A stretch of 64,000 nucleotides of DNA from Saccharothrix sp. ALI-22-I (GCF_001984175.1 NZ_MTQP01000068.1:806001-870000); one strand, 5' to 3'; counted from the first letter of the stretch, positions 35,736-44,348 are shown. Notes: generated by a model from the sequence alone, not told the origin. A program made the numbers and translations.

Positions 35736-35887
35736 CCGTCACCAGGCACGACGAGCGGTTCACCACGGCGCCGCACCCAAGCCGTGGACTTCGTGCTGCC
35801 CGGCCGGGCCGGAACGGCGCGCGAAGCTCGGCTTCGTGGTGGCTGACGCCGCCGACGCGTCCGCCTTGCCGTTGTTCCTCGGCCGGC

Positions 35888-36016
35888 GTGACGCGGCACG
35901 TCCTGATGGTGCTGCGCGAACTGCGAGGCGGCCTGCACTTCGCCGCGCTGCGCGCCGTGGGGCTGAGCGTGACCCAGGCCGTGGCGCTGGACCCCGGTGG
36001 CGGAAGGGGCGGCTGC
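35888..36016 (+). pseudogene. possible gene remnant in the 35.74-36.22 kb gap
   Basis: A GTG-opened frame reads RHVLMVLRELRGGLHFAAL then RAVGLSVTQAVALDPGGG, which resembles the LREHRGxxHVAALxAAGL segment of the SCO6745-like helical family. The homology is about 40 residues long and no neighbouring frame supplies the rest, so this may be a relic. Downstream, 36080-36119 holds a CGGGGGTGG/CCACCCCCG hairpin, and TTGGAG/TATGCT (36122-36151, spacer 18) is a plausible tRNA promoter. Nothing else supportable is seen in this gap. Confidence 0.25.
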
Positions 36017-36222
36017 TGCGCCCGTGACTGCGCCCGGCGCCGCAGTCGGGGCTCCGACGTACGGGTGAGCCCTCGCGAACGGGGGTGGAATCGCAGGTCA
36101 ACAAGTTGTGCCACCCCCGTTTTGGAGGTGTGGACACTCGTGCCCTATGCTTACGATGCTTCCACCGGACAGCGTGGAGGGCCTGGGAAGAACGGTGGCC
36201 CAAGGGCTGCCGGAGGAACTAG

Positions 36223-36295
36223 GTCCCCATCGTCTAGCGGCCTAGGACCCCGCCCTTTCAAGGCGGTAGCGCGGGTTCGAATCCCGTTGGGGGCA
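36223..36295 (+). tRNA. tRNA-Glu (anticodon TTC)
   Basis: Acceptor GTCCCCA pairs with TGGGGGC; anticodon stem CCGCC/GGCGG with loop CTTTCAA; T-arm GCGGGTTCGAATCCCGT. 73 nt without encoded CCA. Confidence 0.95.
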
Positions 36296-36351
36296 CGTAG
36301 TACAGTGTTGAGATAGTGTGACAGCAGTAAAGTGTGACGGTAGTGAAGCAA

Positions 36352-36425
36352 GGCCCAGTGGCGCAGTTGGTTAGCGCGTCGCCCTGTCACGGCGAAGGTC
36401 GCGGGTTCGAGTCCCGTCTGGGTCG
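36352..36425 (+). tRNA. tRNA-Asp (anticodon GTC)
   Basis: Acceptor GGCCCAG/CTGGGTC, anticodon loop CTGTCAC on stem TCGCC/GGCGA, T-loop GGTTCGAGTCC. 74 nt without CCA. 56 bases after tRNA-Glu. Confidence 0.95.
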
Positions 36426-36460
36426 CAAGGCAGTTCGGCCGGTTGGTCGGGCCGCTACCT

Positions 36461-36537
36461 GGCCAGGTAGCTCAGTTGGTATGAGCGACCGCCTGAAAAG
36501 CGGTAGGTCGGCGGTTCGACCCCGCCCCTGGCCACCA
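36461..36537 (+). tRNA. tRNA-Phe (anticodon GAA)
   Basis: Acceptor GGCCAGG/CCTGGCC, anticodon loop CTGAAAA, T-loop GGTTCGACCCC, encoded CCA at 36535-36537. Third member of a Glu-Asp-Phe cluster. Confidence 0.95.
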
Positions 36538-36549
36538 GTCCGTTCGAGA

Positions 36550-36576
36550 AAGCCCCTCGCCTGACGCGAGGGGCTT
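36550..36576 (+). terminator. intrinsic terminator of the tRNA cluster
   Basis: An 11-bp stem AAGCCCCTCGC/GCGAGGGGCTT with loop CTGAC, followed by TTTTCTCATTTTT. One of few hairpins here with a real U-tract. Also sits at the 3' end of the convergent phosphatase gene. Confidence 0.9.
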
Positions 36577-36579
36577 TTC

Positions 36580-37332
36580 TCATTTTTCCCGGGTGAATCG
36601 GATGACCGCCAGCGCTTGGTCGTCGTGCACTTTTGACCGGCTCCACTTCGTGCGATCAGGATCACTCGCTTCCGCCGCGCGGATCTCGTCCAAGACCGTT
36701 TCAAGGCCTTTCTCGGATGTGATGTGCAACACGGTTTGCCAGTCCGTGAACAAGCCGTAGTCGTCCACGCCGCAGGACACACCGTCAGTCGCCATGAGCA
36801 CGGCGCGCACTCGGTCCCGTGGCCAGCTCGCCCGAACGGCCCGGTGTGCGGCGGCCGGTTCCGCCTCGGCCACCCACCAGCCGTGTTCGCGGTTGCGCCA
36901 GTCCGTGATCCGCTCGACCTTGCCGCGCATGTCCCGCAGACGGGTGTCGGCGACGACCTCCGCGCCGGTGTCGGTGAACACCACCACCGGGCTGTCGGCG
37001 AGCACCAGCACGTCCACGTCGGTTTCGGTCCACCGCGTGATCGCGACCGTGCTCGACGGCGAGTTCCCCGGCGTCAGGGCGTGTTTGCGGGCCAGGCGTT
37101 CGATGGCTCGGGCGAGTTCGTCGGCGAGGTCGCCGTCCAGGCCGGGCAGCTGCTCGAACTCGCCGGCCAGGTGTCGGGAGTGCCAGCCGCCGTCCCGTTC
37201 GCGCGGGGTCGGCGAGGTCGCGCCGTCCAGCAGCACCACGGCGTTCGGCAGTCGGACGATGCGGTCCTCGGTGGGGCGCGGCAGGCCGTCCGCGCCTACT
37301 CCGGCCCGTTCGGCGATGGTGATCTCCGTCAT
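36580..37332 (-). CDS. PP2C-like protein phosphatase
   Basis: 250 aa from ATG 37332; the extension to 37539 reads through the divergent operator region and is rejected. PP2C-fold landmarks are EDRIVRLPNAVVLLDGATSP (metal-binding DGA motif), STVAITRWTETDVDVLVLADS and VLMATDGVSCGVDD, and a terminal DDQALAVIRF with metal Asp residues. A soluble Ser/Thr phosphatase or phosphatase-like regulator. Divergent from the HTH/Clp-N pair across two palindromes. Confidence 0.8.
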   Translation of the reverse strand: MTEITIAERAGVGADGLPRPTEDRIVRLPNAVVLLDGATSPTPRERDGGWHSRHLAGEFEQLPGLDGDLADELARAIERLARKHALTPGNSPSSTVAITRWTETDVDVLVLADSPVVVFTDTGAEVVADTRLRDMRGKVERITDWRNREHGWWVAEAEPAAAHRAVRASWPRDRVRAVLMATDGVSCGVDDYGLFTDWQTVLHITSEKGLETVLDEIRAAEASDPDRTKWSRSKVHDDQALAVIRFTREK

Positions 37333-37349
37333 CGGTGTCGAGCCTAGTG

Positions 37350-37394
37350 TGTCAACCTGGGTTGACAACTCGGCGTTTGTCAACCAAAGTTGAC
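37350..37394. promoter_or_regulatory. twin palindromic operators in a divergent promoter
   Basis: TGTCAAC-CTGG-GTTGACA at 37350-37367 and TGTCAAC-CAAA-GTTGAC at 37378-37394. Their centres are 28 bp apart. They fill the 65-bp gap between the PP2C-like gene and the 70-aa HTH gene, and GTTGACA could double as a -35 element. They probably bind the HTH protein or another dimeric regulator. Confidence 0.65.
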
Positions 37395-37397
37395 GGC

Positions 37398-37610
37398 ATG
37401 ACGGAGGCAACAGAGCTCGCCTCGGCGGCGGGCGACCAGGACCCCAGGGTCGGGCTGCGAGCAGTGAGCGCGCTGCGCCGCCTACTGGAAACGCTCGAAG
37501 CCGTGCAGGTGCGCAACGCCCGCGCCCGCGGCTGGTCATGGCAGGAGATCGCGGCCGAACTCGGGGTCACCCGGCAGGCCGTCCACAAGAAGCACGGGGG
37601 AGATCGATGA
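37398..37610 (+). CDS. small HTH protein
   Basis: 70 aa from ATG 37398, four bases after the second palindrome. A helix (VGLRAVSALRRLLETLEAVQ) precedes a sigma-70-region-4-like HTH, WSWQEIAAELGVTRQAVHKKH. The stop overlaps the next ATG (ATGA). In actinobacteria this small HTH protein commonly accompanies a Clp N-domain protein, suggesting a regulator/partner pair. The start at 37335 is rejected because it runs through the operators. Confidence 0.75.
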   Translation: MTEATELASAAGDQDPRVGLRAVSALRRLLETLEAVQVRNARARGWSWQEIAAELGVTRQAVHKKHGGDR

Positions 37611-38140
37611 TCGGGGAAAGGTTCACCAGGGCCGCCCGCCAGACCGTCCACGACGCGGTGGCGCAGGCCGAACGCCTCGACGCGCCGGAGATCGGGCCCG
37701 AGCACCTGGCGCTGGCGCTGCTCGACGCGCCGGTGCTGGCGAGCTTCGAGCTGTCGCGGGACGAGGTGGTCGACGCCTTCGCCGCCGCCCGGCGCAAGGG
37801 CGGGCTCAGCGACGCGGACACCGCGGCGTTGCGCGGGCTGGGCATCGACGTCGACCAGATCGTGGCGTCGGTCGAACGTTCACACGGGGAGGGTGCGTTG
37901 GCCGGTGCGCCTCGGCGTCGCCGGCGGTTCTTCGGCAACCACCGGCCGTTCACGGCGGCGGCGAAGAAGACGTTGGAGCGCAGCCTGGTCGAAGCGCGCG
38001 ACCTCGGCCACGACTCGCTCGGCCAGGAGCACCTGTTGTTGGCGTTGCTGGCCCAGCGGGGGCTCGTGGCCGAGGTGTTGGAAGCGCGTGGGGTGAGCTA
38101 CACGGAGGTCAGGAAGCTGGTCGCTCGCTCACCCAGGTGA
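37607..38140 (+). CDS. Clp N-terminal (Clp-R) domain protein without ATPase
   Basis: 177 aa. Two Clp-R repeats are visible: FTRAARQTVHDAVAQAERLD with IGPEHLALALLD, and FTAAAKKTLERSLVEARDLG with LGQEHLLLALLAQ. There is no AAA module, no Walker motif and no membrane segment. Such solitary Clp-N proteins may act as adaptors, decoys or binders of phospho-arginine-like ligands. Function is not established. Coupled to the HTH gene by a 4-base overlap, and its 3' end overlaps the convergent YczE-like gene. Confidence 0.82.
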   Translation: MIGERFTRAARQTVHDAVAQAERLDAPEIGPEHLALALLDAPVLASFELSRDEVVDAFAAARRKGGLSDADTAALRGLGIDVDQIVASVERSHGEGALAGAPRRRRRFFGNHRPFTAAAKKTLERSLVEARDLGHDSLGQEHLLLALLAQRGLVAEVLEARGVSYTEVRKLVARSPR

Positions 38141-38738
38141 CCAGGGGGAGGAACGCCTGCGTGAGCGGGCCGATGGTGACGGCGTAGAGGACGGTGCCCA
38201 CGCCGATCGTGCCGCCGAGCAGCCAGCCGATGGCCAGCACGGTCAACTCCACCACGGTGCGAACCAGGCGCAACGAGGTCCCGGTCCGCGCGCAGAAACC
38301 GGTCGTCAGGCCGTCGCGCGGGCCGGGGCCCAGGCGGGCGCCGATGTAGACGGCGGCGGCCAGCCCGTTCAGCACGATGCCGGCGGTGAGGAAGAGGATG
38401 CGCGGCAGGAGTTCGGCCGGGTTGGGGAGCAGGGCCAGGCTGACGTCCACCGCGACGCCGATGACGATGACGTTGCTGATCGTGCCGACGCCGGGCTTTT
38501 GTCTGAGCGGGATCCAGCAGAGCAGGACCAGGACGCCGACGAGGGCGGTGATCGTGCCGAAGGACAGGCCGGTCATCTTGGTCAGGCCCTCGTGCAGCAC
38601 GTCCCACGGGTCGAGGCCGAGGGTGGCGCGGATCTGGAGCGCCATGCTGGCGCCGTAGAGCCACAGCCCGGCGAGGAGTTGGGGGACGCGTCGGAGCGGC
38701 GAGACGGTGACCGGGACCTGGGTGAGGGCGGCGAGCAT
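38109..38738 (-). CDS. YczE/YitT-like integral membrane protein
   Basis: 209 aa with about five membrane segments. Family features are GLWLYGASMALQIRATLGLDPWDVLHEGL (in parts YGASMALQIRATLGLDPWDV), TGLSFGTITALVGVLVLL, and ARLGPGPRDGLTTGF. Function is unknown. It is divergent from a MocR regulator, an arrangement known for yczR-yczE pairs, where the MocR protein controls the membrane protein. Confidence 0.88.
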   Translation of the reverse strand: MLAALTQVPVTVSPLRRVPQLLAGLWLYGASMALQIRATLGLDPWDVLHEGLTKMTGLSFGTITALVGVLVLLCWIPLRQKPGVGTISNVIVIGVAVDVSLALLPNPAELLPRILFLTAGIVLNGLAAAVYIGARLGPGPRDGLTTGFCARTGTSLRLVRTVVELTVLAIGWLLGGTIGVGTVLYAVTIGPLTQAFLPLVTWVSERPAS

Positions 38739-38757
38739 GTGGCCATCCTTCGCTCCG

Positions 38758-38799
38758 ATTGGCCTTGTATTCCACAGCCAATCTGCAATAATTGGCCTT
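38758..38799. promoter_or_regulatory. ATTGGCCTT repeats between yczE-like and mocR genes
   Basis: ATTGGCCTT occurs at 38758-38766 and 38791-38799, 33 bp apart (three helix turns), with an inverted GCCAAT at 38777-38782 between. The second copy ends at the MocR ATG. MocR proteins typically bind direct repeats in divergent promoters. Confidence 0.6.
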
Positions 38800-40260
38800 A
38801 TGAACCCTGACGTCCCGCCTGGTGGACGTATATCCGGCTTCCGTCTGGCCCGATTGCTCGGCGAGTGGCGTCGTAGTGGTGCGCGTCACGGGTCGGCGGA
38901 CCTGGCCGCGGCGATCCGGATGCTGGTTCTGGACGGGCACTTGCCCGCCGGCACCCGGCTGCCCGCGGAACGCGAGATGGCCGAGGTCCTGCCGGTCAGC
39001 CGCACGATGATCACCGCGGCCCTGGACCAACTCCGCGTCGAAGGCTTGGTCGCCAGCCGTCGTGGTGCGGGTTCTTGGATCAGCTTGCCCACCGGGACGT
39101 TGGGGATCGTTCCGGACAGTCCGTTGATGGGCAGCAGCATGATCGACTTCGCTCGTGCCGCACCGCCGGCGCTACCGGGTGTGCTGGCGGCGTTCGACCA
39201 GGTCCGCCGCTACCTGCCGGACCACTTGGCCGACCACGGCTACTACGAGCACGGACTGCCCGGCCTGCGGCAACGCATCGCGGACCGGTACGCGGCCCGC
39301 GGTCTGCCGACGTCACCCGACCAGATCGTGATCACCAGCGGAGCGCAGCACGCGCTAGCCCTGACCCTGCGCCTGCTCACCGGCCCCGGCGACCGGGTGC
39401 TGGTCGAACAGCCCAGCTACCCCAACGCCCTCGACGCGATCAAGGCCGTCTCGGCGATCCCGGTCCCGGTGGCGATGACCGACACCGGCTGGGACCTGCC
39501 CGGGATAGCCGCGGCCCTACGCCAAGCCGCGCCGCGCATGGCTTACGTCGTGGTCGACTTCCACAACCCGACGGCGCACCGCCTGGATGCCGAGGGCCGT
39601 GCCGAACTGGCCGACGTGGCGCGGCGTGCGCGGACCCCGTTGGTGGTGGACGAAACGGTCGTCGAGCTGGACCTGGACGGCGACCCCCTGGACGGCCCAC
39701 CACCCATGGCAACGTTCGCCGAGGACCTGGTGGTGACCCTGGGCTCAGCCAGCAAATCCCATTGGGGTGGCCTGAGAATCGGCTGGATCCGCGCGTCCAC
39801 CGAGGTCGTCCACCGCCTGATCTCCACCCGCACAGCCATGGACCTCGGTTCCGCGGTGGTCGAGCAACTGGTGCTGGCCGAACTGCTGACCGACCCCGAA
39901 CCGGCCCTGCGCGAACGGCGCGCCCAGCTGGCGGCCCAACGCGACGTGCTCATGGAAGCCCTGCGCGAACACTGCCCAAGCTGGCGTTTCCGCAGGCCGG
40001 CGGGCGGCCTCAGCGTCTGGTGCGAACTCGACGCGCCAGTGAGCACCCGCATAGCCGTCGCATCCCAGAACCACGGCATCCGCCTGGCCCCCGGTTCACG
40101 CTTCGGCGCCCACGGCGGCCTCGAACGCTGGCTCCGCCTACCGTTCGTCCAACCACCCGACGTCCTCCGCGACGCCGTACGCCGCCTAGGCCTGGTGGCC
40201 GCCTCGGTATCCGGCACCGGCACCGCAGCCGAGACCGACGTAACCGTCCCAGTCGCCTGA
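38800..40260 (+). CDS. MocR-type GntR/aminotransferase regulator
   Basis: 486 aa from ATG 38800, adjacent to the repeats. The N-terminal GntR winged helix (about 25-105) has AAIRMLVLDGHLPAGTRLPAERE. The fold-type I aminotransferase domain (about 120-470) has ITSGAQHALALTLRLL, VDFHNPTAHRLD, VVDETVVELDLD and the PLP-lysine SASKSHWGGLRIGW. It should be a PLP-dependent transcription regulator, probably of the YczR subgroup controlling the divergent membrane gene. Confidence 0.9.
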   Translation: MNPDVPPGGRISGFRLARLLGEWRRSGARHGSADLAAAIRMLVLDGHLPAGTRLPAEREMAEVLPVSRTMITAALDQLRVEGLVASRRGAGSWISLPTGTLGIVPDSPLMGSSMIDFARAAPPALPGVLAAFDQVRRYLPDHLADHGYYEHGLPGLRQRIADRYAARGLPTSPDQIVITSGAQHALALTLRLLTGPGDRVLVEQPSYPNALDAIKAVSAIPVPVAMTDTGWDLPGIAAALRQAAPRMAYVVVDFHNPTAHRLDAEGRAELADVARRARTPLVVDETVVELDLDGDPLDGPPPMATFAEDLVVTLGSASKSHWGGLRIGWIRASTEVVHRLISTRTAMDLGSAVVEQLVLAELLTDPEPALRERRAQLAAQRDVLMEALREHCPSWRFRRPAGGLSVWCELDAPVSTRIAVASQNHGIRLAPGSRFGAHGGLERWLRLPFVQPPDVLRDAVRRLGLVAASVSGTGTAAETDVTVPVA

Positions 40261-40728
40261 CCGCCCCCAAGTCCAGGGCCCAACCTCACCCACGCCTGCC
40301 CCGCATCCCCGCACCTGACCCGCACCTGACCAGGGCGATCTCGCTCTGCTCATCGCCCGACCGGGCGCGATCCGACCTGCTCGACTGGGCACGTCCGGCC
40401 TGCGCGACCTGACCGCGCTCAGCCCGACCGCTGCTTGGCCAAAGTTGGCCGGCGAAGGCCGGCGGGTGTGATCGCCGCTGCTCGCACTGGCTGCTGCTGA
40501 TCACCCTCCCGATTCGCGCTGCCTCACGGCCTCGCCGCCGCTATTGGCTCGCCGATGGCCGATGGCGCTGCGGATCGCTGCTCGCGCGTCGTGCCCTGGG
40601 ATCGGTGCGGGGTGCGGGGTGGGGGATGTGTGGGGTGGTTGGTCGGGGCTCCTCATGGTTTAACCGAGGTGGGGTAACGGTGTTTCCGTACATATTTTGG
40701 TGATGATCACCTGATCGGGTGTCCGGCC
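40261..40728. other. non-coding stretch after mocR
   Basis: No frame with convincing composition or a recognisable product. The sequence is GC-rich until 40655-40710, where a local AT-richer patch (TTTAACC, GTACATATTTT) appears just before the hairpin cluster. Confidence 0.5.
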
Positions 40729-41008
40729 CCGTCGGGCTCCGGCGCAGCCCCTCGATGGGCCGGAACCCGACGGCGGTGGTGGACCTGCGGCGGGGACGCT
40801 CCAGGGATTGGCGTCCCCTGCCGCAGGTTCCCGTGCGGTCCCTTCGCTCGCGGGGGCAGCGCGGCGATGGGACCTTGCCCGTTCCTGCCGGGGCGCGGTC
40901 GGCAGGACGGGAAGTCCGGGGGTCGTGCGGTGGGTGCATTGCGAGAAAGCGATCGTGCGAGAAGTGACTGGTCAGACGAGGTATAGCCGCGTGTGCGCTG
41001 GGCACACG
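40729..41008. ncRNA. candidate structured RNA (cluster of strong hairpins)
   Basis: Consecutive inverted repeats: 40729-40743 with 40759-40773 (14 of 15), 40782-40799 with 40811-40830 (about 18 pairs, one bulge), 40837-40842 with 40869-40874, 40878-40889 with 40901-40911 (one bulge), and 40990-40996 with 41002-41008. GGCAGGAC at 40901 can alternatively pair with GTCCTGCC at 41010-41017. No ORF explains this. An AT-rich patch precedes it on the plus strand. Strand and identity are unknown; it could also be stacked terminators. Confidence 0.35.
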
Positions 41009-41021
41009 GGTCCTGCCTTAC

Positions 41022-42029
41022 TCAGTCGGGTGACGTGCTGGGCAGCCCGGGAATGCTGCCTGGAGATCGGCCGTCGTCCCGCCGTTCCACCGACCACGCG
41101 GTCAACGGTTTCGGGTCCGACTGGCTGGTGAACGACGCGATGACACCACCCCGGTGACCGCCGCCGTTGTCCGCGCTGCTCGACGACGCCGTCGGCACAC
41201 TGGGTGCGGGCGCCTGCGTCGGAGCGGGTGCGGGGGCGGTCGGCTCCGGCACTTCCCAGATCACTACTGCGTTCGACGTGATCTGGGCGGCTGGTGCGGC
41301 GGGCACGAATACGTCCAACGGCAGGACGCCCGCGCGGGTCGGTGCGGTTGCGAGAGCCTCCGCGGGTGCGGGAGCCGCGGCCGGTGGAGTCGAAGCGGCT
41401 GCGGCTGCCGCACGGGTGGAGGCCTTCGCGGCGACCTTTGCCTCGTACAGCGGGGCGGGCATGGTGTTCGACACCGAGCCCGAGTGGCTGTAACCGGAGT
41501 GGCTGTACTCGGTGTCGTCCGGGTACGGGTCGTCATCCGGGTACGGGTACGGGTATGAGCCGGGGTAGCTGTCGTCATCCGCTGGGTGCCCGCCCTGACT
41601 GGGTGGGAAGCCGACGTCGAGCGATGGGCGGTCGAACTCCGGCGGGCGGTCGACCACCAAGGGGCAGCCGACGGCCAAGGAGTGGTCGAGCACCAGGGGG
41701 CGGTTGGTGGGGTGGAAGTCCACGCCGACCGGGTGGTGTTTGTACGCCGGTGGCTCGGACGGGCGGTGCGCGTGCGGGAATCCGGCGGAGGTGAACGGTG
41801 TGGCGTGCTGCGGGAGCACGTCGGCGAGCAGGAGGTCGGTGGTTGCCGCCTGCTGCTCGCCGAGCGTCACGTTCACCACGTCGAGCGTCTTCGCGATCTC
41901 GTTCGAGTGATCCTCGCCGGCCGAGGCGACCCCGGCGCAGACGAACCACGCCGCCGTCGCCAACCCGCCGACGGCGAGTGCCCGAAGCAGCAGCGATCCG
42001 CTGCGGCGCACCGCGTCGGAGACTGCCAC
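41022..42029 (-). CDS. secreted low-complexity protein
   Basis: 335 aa from GTG 42029. A signal peptide (about 1-37, ending GVASAGED) is followed by a short helical, family-like part (NEIAKTLDVVNVTLGEQQA). Then comes a His/Pro-rich region, an Asp/Pro/Tyr repeat (PYPYPDDDPYPDD) and an Ala/Pro-rich tail. No domain recognised. Probably an exported wall-associated spacer protein. The cluster of hairpins at its 3' side may terminate it. Confidence 0.65.
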   Translation of the reverse strand: MAVSDAVRRSGSLLLRALAVGGLATAAWFVCAGVASAGEDHSNEIAKTLDVVNVTLGEQQAATTDLLLADVLPQHATPFTSAGFPHAHRPSEPPAYKHHPVGVDFHPTNRPLVLDHSLAVGCPLVVDRPPEFDRPSLDVGFPPSQGGHPADDDSYPGSYPYPYPDDDPYPDDTEYSHSGYSHSGSVSNTMPAPLYEAKVAAKASTRAAAAAASTPPAAAPAPAEALATAPTRAGVLPLDVFVPAAPAAQITSNAVVIWEVPEPTAPAPAPTQAPAPSVPTASSSSADNGGGHRGGVIASFTSQSDPKPLTAWSVERRDDGRSPGSIPGLPSTSPD

Positions 42030-42345
42030 TGTGGATCACCACCGTTCCAAAGTACGGCGAACGGGATGGACCGTTCGAGGTCGACGTTCTGCTATGTGTA
42101 GCACTGGTTACCGCATTTTCGAACGTTCTCCGCCCGAACCCACTCGGAAGGGCGGTGCGGTGCGGCTGTCCGGGTCGCCCCGGCGGTCGGTGAACACAGT
42201 CTGTCGTGTCCACCGAATCGGGTGATGAGTGCCGATGTCCGTTGTGGACGCCGCTTTCGTGTCCGTTGTGGACCGCCGAGGAACGCCTTCGGTACCGAAG
42301 GTCCAGTTACCCCATATGGGCGTCCCTCAGTCGGGTGGTGCGTGG
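42030..42345. other. upstream region of the secreted-protein gene
   Basis: No gene seen. It contains an AT-richer patch (42085-42125) suited to a minus-strand promoter. Nearer the CHAT stop is a 13-bp direct repeat, GTCCGTTGTGGAC, at 42237-42249 and 42261-42273. Confidence 0.5.
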
Positions 42346-43929
42346 TCACCCTGCGCCCACGCAGACGAAGCCCAGATCGCCGTGCCGCGCCTGGGCGTCC
42401 GCAAGCGCTTGCGCCGGCTGCGCCAGGTTCGCGTGGAGATCGACCATCAGATCCACCACCCGATCGTCCGGCACCGCCCGCACGCTCTCCACGACCACCC
42501 GCGCACCCCGTCTCAACAACACCTGCGCCAAACCGGACTCGCACGCCGACAGCACCACGACCGACGGCACGCGCGCCAAGCCGTTGAGGTCGTGCCCGTG
42601 CAACGGCCCGTCGTCCAGCTGCAGATACGAGAACAATTCGTCTTGCCGGACACCATGAGCCGCGATGTGCGCCACGTCCGCATGGGCCATTTCGCGCAAC
42701 GTTTCATCCACTGTGGAGCGGAACCGCCCGCCGTGCGTCCGGCGCAACGTCTCCACCTCCCGGTGCGCGTGCCGCAGGCACGGCCCGGCCACCCAAAGCC
42801 GGTTCTCCAAGGTCAACGGCCGCGTGTTGGCCCGATGCCAACAACTCGCCGACGGCGCCACCGACAGCGCTCGCCCACGAGCCGAAGGCAGCGCGGCCCA
42901 CGGCATCCGCGCCAGTTCCGGGCTCGGCACGACGACCAGCGGCCGGTCACCGCCAGGCCGCAGGAGGCGGTCGAGGTCGGCGAGCGCGTTCGGCGCGTCC
43001 GCGAGAGCCAGCGAACGGACGTGCCGGGCGGCGGTCCGGGCCTCGCCGAAGTCGTGCAGCCTGACCCGGCCGGCCGCCACGGACACCGCCATCAACCGGT
43101 CACGATGGCTGATGAAGATCAGCAAAGCCTTGTCCTCCAACGCGTCCACGACGTCCGTCAGCGGGACGACGGGCGGTCCGGCGGCGCGCGGCGACTGCGC
43201 GAGCCTGCGGATCTCGTGTTCCAGCCGCACGATCCGGTCCCGATCACCCCGCACGCGGGCCAGGCGCAGTTCGGCCCGCACCTCCGCGACCTCGGGGGCC
43301 GGTTCGAACGGGTGAACCGGCCGGCGTTCGCTCCAGCGCCACGCCGACCGGGCGTCTCCGCTGGTGAGGGCATGGTCGAGGGCGATGTCCACCAGGTCTC
43401 CGTGGGTGTCGGGTTCGTGCAGTGCCAGACCGGCCCGGCACGCGGCCACTGCGCCGCGTCGGGTCTGCGCGAGGCGGGCGCGCGCCAGCCAGCCGATGGC
43501 CTTCGACCGGGACGTGCCCCGGTACCTGCGTGCGGCGGCCTGCTCGGGCGCATGGAGGAGCCGCAGTTCGGCCGCGTCGTCGTGATGTCCGTGCTGGTCG
43601 CAGGCGTCGGCGACCTCGATCGGCGTACCCGGTGAACCCGGCGCACTCGGCGCGCCTGCGCGCAGGGCCACGGCCTGGGCGGCCGGTATCCACGACGGAC
43701 GGCCCTCAGCCCGGAACAGGGCTTCCGCCTCGGCGGCAAGCGACCGTGCGGCATCGAAGTTGTTGCCCCGCAACGCACACCGCGCGGCGAGCAGTAGCGC
43801 TTCGGGCAGCCGTGAGTGGACCGCCGGCCGCAGCAGCACGTTCGCCTCCCGCACCAGACCGGTGTTGAGCAGGGCTTCCGCACGGTCGACCAGGGCCAGC
43901 GAACGGTCCGGCGTAAGGAAGCGCGTCAT
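42346..43929 (-). CDS. TPR-CHAT (caspase-like) protease
   Basis: 527 aa from ATG 43929, which overlaps the upstream stop (ATGA). Residues about 1-250 are helical repeats of TPR type (SLALVDRAEALLNTGLVREA, in parts; ARRYRGTSRSKAIGWLARARL). The C-terminal CHAT domain has the catalytic dyad: His about 425 in HIAAHG and Cys about 463 in LSACESG. CHAT proteins are caspase-like peptidases that cut specific partner proteins. Here it is the third gene of an ECF sigma operon, so it may be a regulated protease in that signalling unit. Confidence 0.88.
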   Translation of the reverse strand: MTRFLTPDRSLALVDRAEALLNTGLVREANVLLRPAVHSRLPEALLLAARCALRGNNFDAARSLAAEAEALFRAEGRPSWIPAAQAVALRAGAPSAPGSPGTPIEVADACDQHGHHDDAAELRLLHAPEQAAARRYRGTSRSKAIGWLARARLAQTRRGAVAACRAGLALHEPDTHGDLVDIALDHALTSGDARSAWRWSERRPVHPFEPAPEVAEVRAELRLARVRGDRDRIVRLEHEIRRLAQSPRAAGPPVVPLTDVVDALEDKALLIFISHRDRLMAVSVAAGRVRLHDFGEARTAARHVRSLALADAPNALADLDRLLRPGGDRPLVVVPSPELARMPWAALPSARGRALSVAPSASCWHRANTRPLTLENRLWVAGPCLRHAHREVETLRRTHGGRFRSTVDETLREMAHADVAHIAAHGVRQDELFSYLQLDDGPLHGHDLNGLARVPSVVVLSACESGLAQVLLRRGARVVVESVRAVPDDRVVDLMVDLHANLAQPAQALADAQARHGDLGFVCVGAG

Positions 43930-44348
43930 GCGACGAACCACGGCGTCGCGTGATCACGGCCCGTACCGCGCAACACGAACCTGACCGGCCCGAACGGCAC
44001 CCGTTCGACGTGGAACCACCCCGCCGGGTCGATCGCGGCCGTCACCTGCCCTCCCGGCCACCGCACCACGGCGAGAGTCCCGGCGCGGGCCAGCCCGGTG
44101 GCGTGCAGACCGCCCCTGACGTGGTCGAGCCGCAGGTCGAGGTCGGTGAAGGTCAACGTCCGCGTGCCGCCCCGCCCACGCATACCGGGCGGGGCGGTCC
44201 GGACCGAGTCGGCGACCAGCCGCATCGTCGCGGCGTCGGTGCGTTCGTTCAGCGCGCATTGCGCTTGTGCGGCGAGGGTTCGCGGAGTCGGGTCGAGGTC
44301 GTCCACGAGGTGGGCGAGGGTGTCGAGCAGTTCGCGGTCGGTGGTCAT
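43926..44348 (-). CDS. small partner protein of the ECF/CHAT operon
   Basis: 140 aa from ATG 44348; the longer frame is out-of-frame sigma-gene sequence. An N-terminal helical part (about 1-55: TTDRELLDTLAHLVDDLDP) is followed by a beta-rich domain (about 62-135) with RTLTFTDLDLRLDHV, GTLAVVRWPGG and WFHVERVPFGPVRFVL. No zinc-type anti-sigma motif and no membrane segment. Coupled on both sides by 4-base overlaps. A soluble adaptor, anti-sigma candidate or CHAT substrate. Function unknown. Confidence 0.7.
   Translation of the reverse strand: MTTDRELLDTLAHLVDDLDPTPRTLAAQAQCALNERTDAATMRLVADSVRTAPPGMRGRGGTRTLTFTDLDLRLDHVRGGLHATGLARAGTLAVVRWPGGQVTAAIDPAGWFHVERVPFGPVRFVLRGTGRDHATPWFVA

Noticed and set aside
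35760-36203. 147-codon minus-strand frame before the tRNA cluster
   Set aside because: No recognisable domain, overlaps tRNA promoter sequence and has random-like composition.
40541-41005. 154-codon minus-strand frame over the hairpin cluster
   Set aside because: Low-complexity Arg/Pro/Ser text, no RBS; stems explain the sequence better.
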